Shown here in pieces: positions 62,205 through 64,000 of a DNA stretch of 64,000 bases. Below the pieces are notes generated by a model, which was given only the letters and a program-made list of their open reading frames with translations, was not told the DNA's origin and did no database searches. How positions within the stretch are numbered: position 1 is the first letter of the stretch; every line of letters starts with the position of its first letter. Location of the stretch: the NCBI GenBank assembly GCA_965262565.1, contig CBDHFQ010000030.1:1-64000 (forward strand), in the 5' to 3' direction. A program made the position numbers and the translations under genes. Source of the stretch: CBDHFQ01 sp965262565. Its GTDB lineage: Bacteria > Bacteroidota > Bacteroidia > J057.

Positions 62205-63089
62205 CTAAACATCCGTACTTATCCTGCGTCCTCCTTTCAATTCTTCCTGCAATTGTTCCAATGCTTCCCACTTCCCTTCTACCGCTAGACTTGCCTGTTC
62301 GGCCCAAGTAGTAGGATCGGCACTTAAACTCGCAGAACGAAGGATAGATCTCAACCGCATTACAGAACAATTCATTAAATCTTTAAAAGTACGAATATTC
62401 GCTTGGTATAATAATTGGGCAAAGCGGGGGCCGATCCCTTCAATTTTTGTAAGGTCATTAGTATAAGTTACTGCCTGGTCTGGGATGGTAGACCCGTATT
62501 CGTAGCGTCTGAGAAGTTCAATAGAAGCTGAGCCACCATCGAATATCTTTTCTTCAGGTGATTCTGCCAATCCTCGACTTCCATTATCTACTATATCTGG
62601 AACTTTCATCGCTGGTGGATGATCTTCTATTTGGTTCGTAGATGTGGGAATATGATGATCTACCAGATCTGGAATGAGAATTTCAGCTAATTCCGTTTGA
62701 TCATCTGTTATGGAAACATCTACTAAACGATTTAACAAAGTGGAAGGGGAAAAACGTGCATGAGATGAGAAATCGGATGGAGAAGATCCCGCATTGCGTA
62801 GGGAGCCGTTTTCGCTTACGCTGTGTTGATCTTCTTTTTGCAGTGCTTCAGGGTCCACTTGAATAGCATAAGTTCTATGATTCGGAGGCCCGGCAGCCTG
62901 AACATTGACAGCTTGATCTGATATAGTCTGGAAATCGTTTGTGTGAGCAGGAGTGTCTGGATGCAAGGAACTTTTTTCAGAGGAGGTTTCGTCTTCAGCA
63001 GAGGAATAGCCATGTTCTTCATCGACATATTTATCTTCGGTATCTATGTCAATATGAATATCTGGCTTAATATGAATAATGATTCGCAT
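62205..63089 (-). CDS. helix-hairpin-helix domain protein with disordered N-terminus
   Basis: A 294-residue protein with two parts. The first about 205 residues are acidic and mostly disordered. The C-terminal 80 residues form a helix-hairpin-helix domain: NDLTKIEGIGPRFAQLLYQA, TFKDLMNCSVMRLRSILRSA, and DPTTWAEQASLAVEGKW. Such domains occur in Bacteroidota in otherwise unrelated proteins and may bind DNA or protein. It is the last of three minus-strand genes; its start is 21 bp after the gene for the beta-module protein. Confidence 0.75.
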   Translation of the reverse strand: MRIIIHIKPDIHIDIDTEDKYVDEEHGYSSAEDETSSEKSSLHPDTPAHTNDFQTISDQAVNVQAAGPPNHRTYAIQVDPEALQKEDQHSVSENGSLRNAGSSPSDFSSHARFSPSTLLNRLVDVSITDDQTELAEILIPDLVDHHIPTSTNQIEDHPPAMKVPDIVDNGSRGLAESPEEKIFDGGSASIELLRRYEYGSTIPDQAVTYTNDLTKIEGIGPRFAQLLYQANIRTFKDLMNCSVMRLRSILRSASLSADPTTWAEQASLAVEGKWEALEQLQEELKGGRRISTDV

Positions 63090-63109
63090 AAAATATAATG
63101 CTTATGGAA

Positions 63110-63370
63110 TTAATTTACGTTTAATATGGTATAACGTGCTTCTATGTCAACTTCTTCCTCGGCAAGATTTTTTACCTGTAACCAATAAGTAAGTAACTGG
63201 TTGCTTGAACGTTCCACACCCAGGTTCCATTCTATTTGTGGCTGTCCGGATGATACAGTGGTGGGAATAACTGACCAAACTACGTGCCAATTTGTGGGCC
63301 AACTGTGGCTAAACCAACGATAAGTTTCGTTTGGAGGAATGCTACCTGTAAATTGTACGCCGGTAATCAT
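63110..63370 (-). CDS. small beta-module protein (WH..W.V.P type)
   Basis: An 86-residue protein that consists of one beta-rich module. The visible pattern is NETYRWFSHSWPTNWHVVWS, then VIPTTVSSGQPQIEWNLGVE and TYWLQVKNLAEEEVDIEARY. The same pattern recurs in the larger gene upstream, so the two are paralogues. There is no signal peptide. No name for this module is known to me, and its function is open. Confidence 0.7.
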   Translation of the reverse strand: MITGVQFTGSIPPNETYRWFSHSWPTNWHVVWSVIPTTVSSGQPQIEWNLGVERSSNQLLTYWLQVKNLAEEEVDIEARYTILNVN

Positions 63371-63501
63371 AGGTTGAAAATAAGTTGCTTTAAGGAATAT
63401 ATTATTACGAAAGATCTAATATACGATTGCCTATTAATTTATGAAATGTTATGCTTTTTCGGGCATTCAAATTAATTATCTCTAAGAATTTTTTTGTCCA
63501 C

Positions 63502-64000
63502 TTAGGTATTTGGATTGAGAAGGGAAACATTCTTTCCCAGAACAGTATATCTTCCTTCGATTTCCACCTGGCGTTGACTAAGATTTTTGACCGTGATCCA
63601 GTAAGTGACCTTTTCCTTTGTTACCCGTTCGGTTCGTACATCATATTCGATTTGAGCCTGATGAGCAAAGCTGGTAGTTAATGGAATGACAGTCCATTCC
63701 ACATGCCAGGAAATAGACCAATCTTCAGATTTCCAACTGACGGTCTCTCCCGCTGAAATCTTATCCCGCCATTGAACAGCCGAATAAGGAAGAACTTCTA
63801 CTCTTTTTAATGCTGCCCACGAATGAAAACGCACTAATCTAGCCACATTACGCTCTTCCGTTTGGGGGGGCTCCCCTTTTTGAGTAATGAAAGCCAATAA
63901 CCACACATATCCACTAGTATTACTAGGCACGTACCACTCAAAAGAAGCAATTTGCGGATTTCCTGGAGCTAATTCGGGAAGATGAACTGCGGTCCCCACA
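63502..64000 (-). CDS. beta-module protein, partial at the window edge
   Basis: At least 165 residues; the 5' end lies beyond position 64000, so the GTG near the edge is probably not the true start. The C-terminal 90 residues are the same module as in the small neighbour gene: SWKSEDWSISWHVEWTVIPL and YWITVKNLSQRQVEIEGRY. Before it is a domain with PGNPQIASFEWYVPSNTSGY and VARLVRFHSW, resembling an Ig-like or CARDB-type fold. The gap 63371-63501 has no gene. Confidence 0.65.
   Translation of the reverse strand, partial: VGTAVHLPELAPGNPQIASFEWYVPSNTSGYVWLLAFITQKGEPPQTEERNVARLVRFHSWAALKRVEVLPYSAVQWRDKISAGETVSWKSEDWSISWHVEWTVIPLTTSFAHQAQIEYDVRTERVTKEKVTYWITVKNLSQRQVEIEGRYTVLGKNVSLLNPNT

Overview
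The window looks like chromosomal DNA of a low-GC Bacteroidota bacterium, most likely from the Cytophagales or a near relative. This is inferred from gene content: a DUF2723 (GT-C type) protein, DUF6728, DUF4159 and DUF2461 proteins, a PD40/OmpA outer-membrane protein, the Bacteroidota-type PurM and Rho, and a coiled-coil/ZapA/RNase Y cluster. Most starts also lack a strong Shine-Dalgarno sequence. No rRNA, convincing tRNA, CRISPR array or prophage was seen.

Layout. 0-6.2 kb: an ECF sigma factor with a small membrane partner, a DUF985 cupin, a YhhN-like membrane protein, a UbiA prenyltransferase divergent from a type III polyketide synthase, and AceK. 6.4-12.6 kb: an FAD oxidoreductase and a split membrane Fe-S protein, superoxide dismutase, glycerol kinase and a small membrane protein. 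12.8-15.8 kb: a minus-strand operon of a deacetylase-like protein, a GNAT protein and Upp. 16-31.9 kb: ordinary genes, including an OmpA/PD40 protein, PurM, an ABC ATPase, MgtE, a sodium:alanine symporter with an inserted domain, YicC, a lysine-ketoglutarate reductase homologue, PlsC-like, SGNH, ClpP, an ACT protein and a second ECF sigma factor. 32.7-35 kb: a compact array of DnaA-box-like motifs (candidate oriC) next to a GHKL ATPase with a nuclease-like C-terminus. 35-43 kb: a fused 5-oxoprolinase with an NRAMP-like transporter, then DUF2461, DUF4159 and lipoprotein genes. 43.2-45.1 kb: an internally deleted IS66-family element with a perfect 8-bp target duplication and a captured sigma-factor fragment, then mostly non-coding DNA. 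45.2-62.2 kb: housekeeping genes (MltG, NUDIX, Rho, SerRS, HNH, DUF177, L32, NuoF, gamma carbonic anhydrase, RlmB, DUF2723, ZapA, RNase Y, an ABC exporter). 62.2-64 kb: a helix-hairpin-helix protein and two proteins sharing a tryptophan-rich beta module; the last runs off the window.

Two genes are broken by single-base changes in homopolymers: the Fe-S protein at a run of six G and seryl-tRNA synthetase at a run of four C. SerRS is essential, so at least that one is probably a sequence error, and other apparent frameshifts here should be read with that in mind. The best candidates for new biology are the phased DnaA-box array, the GHKL/nuclease-like protein beside it, the NRAMP-like transporter paired with 5-oxoprolinase, the domain inserted in the alanine symporter, and the IS66 derivative.
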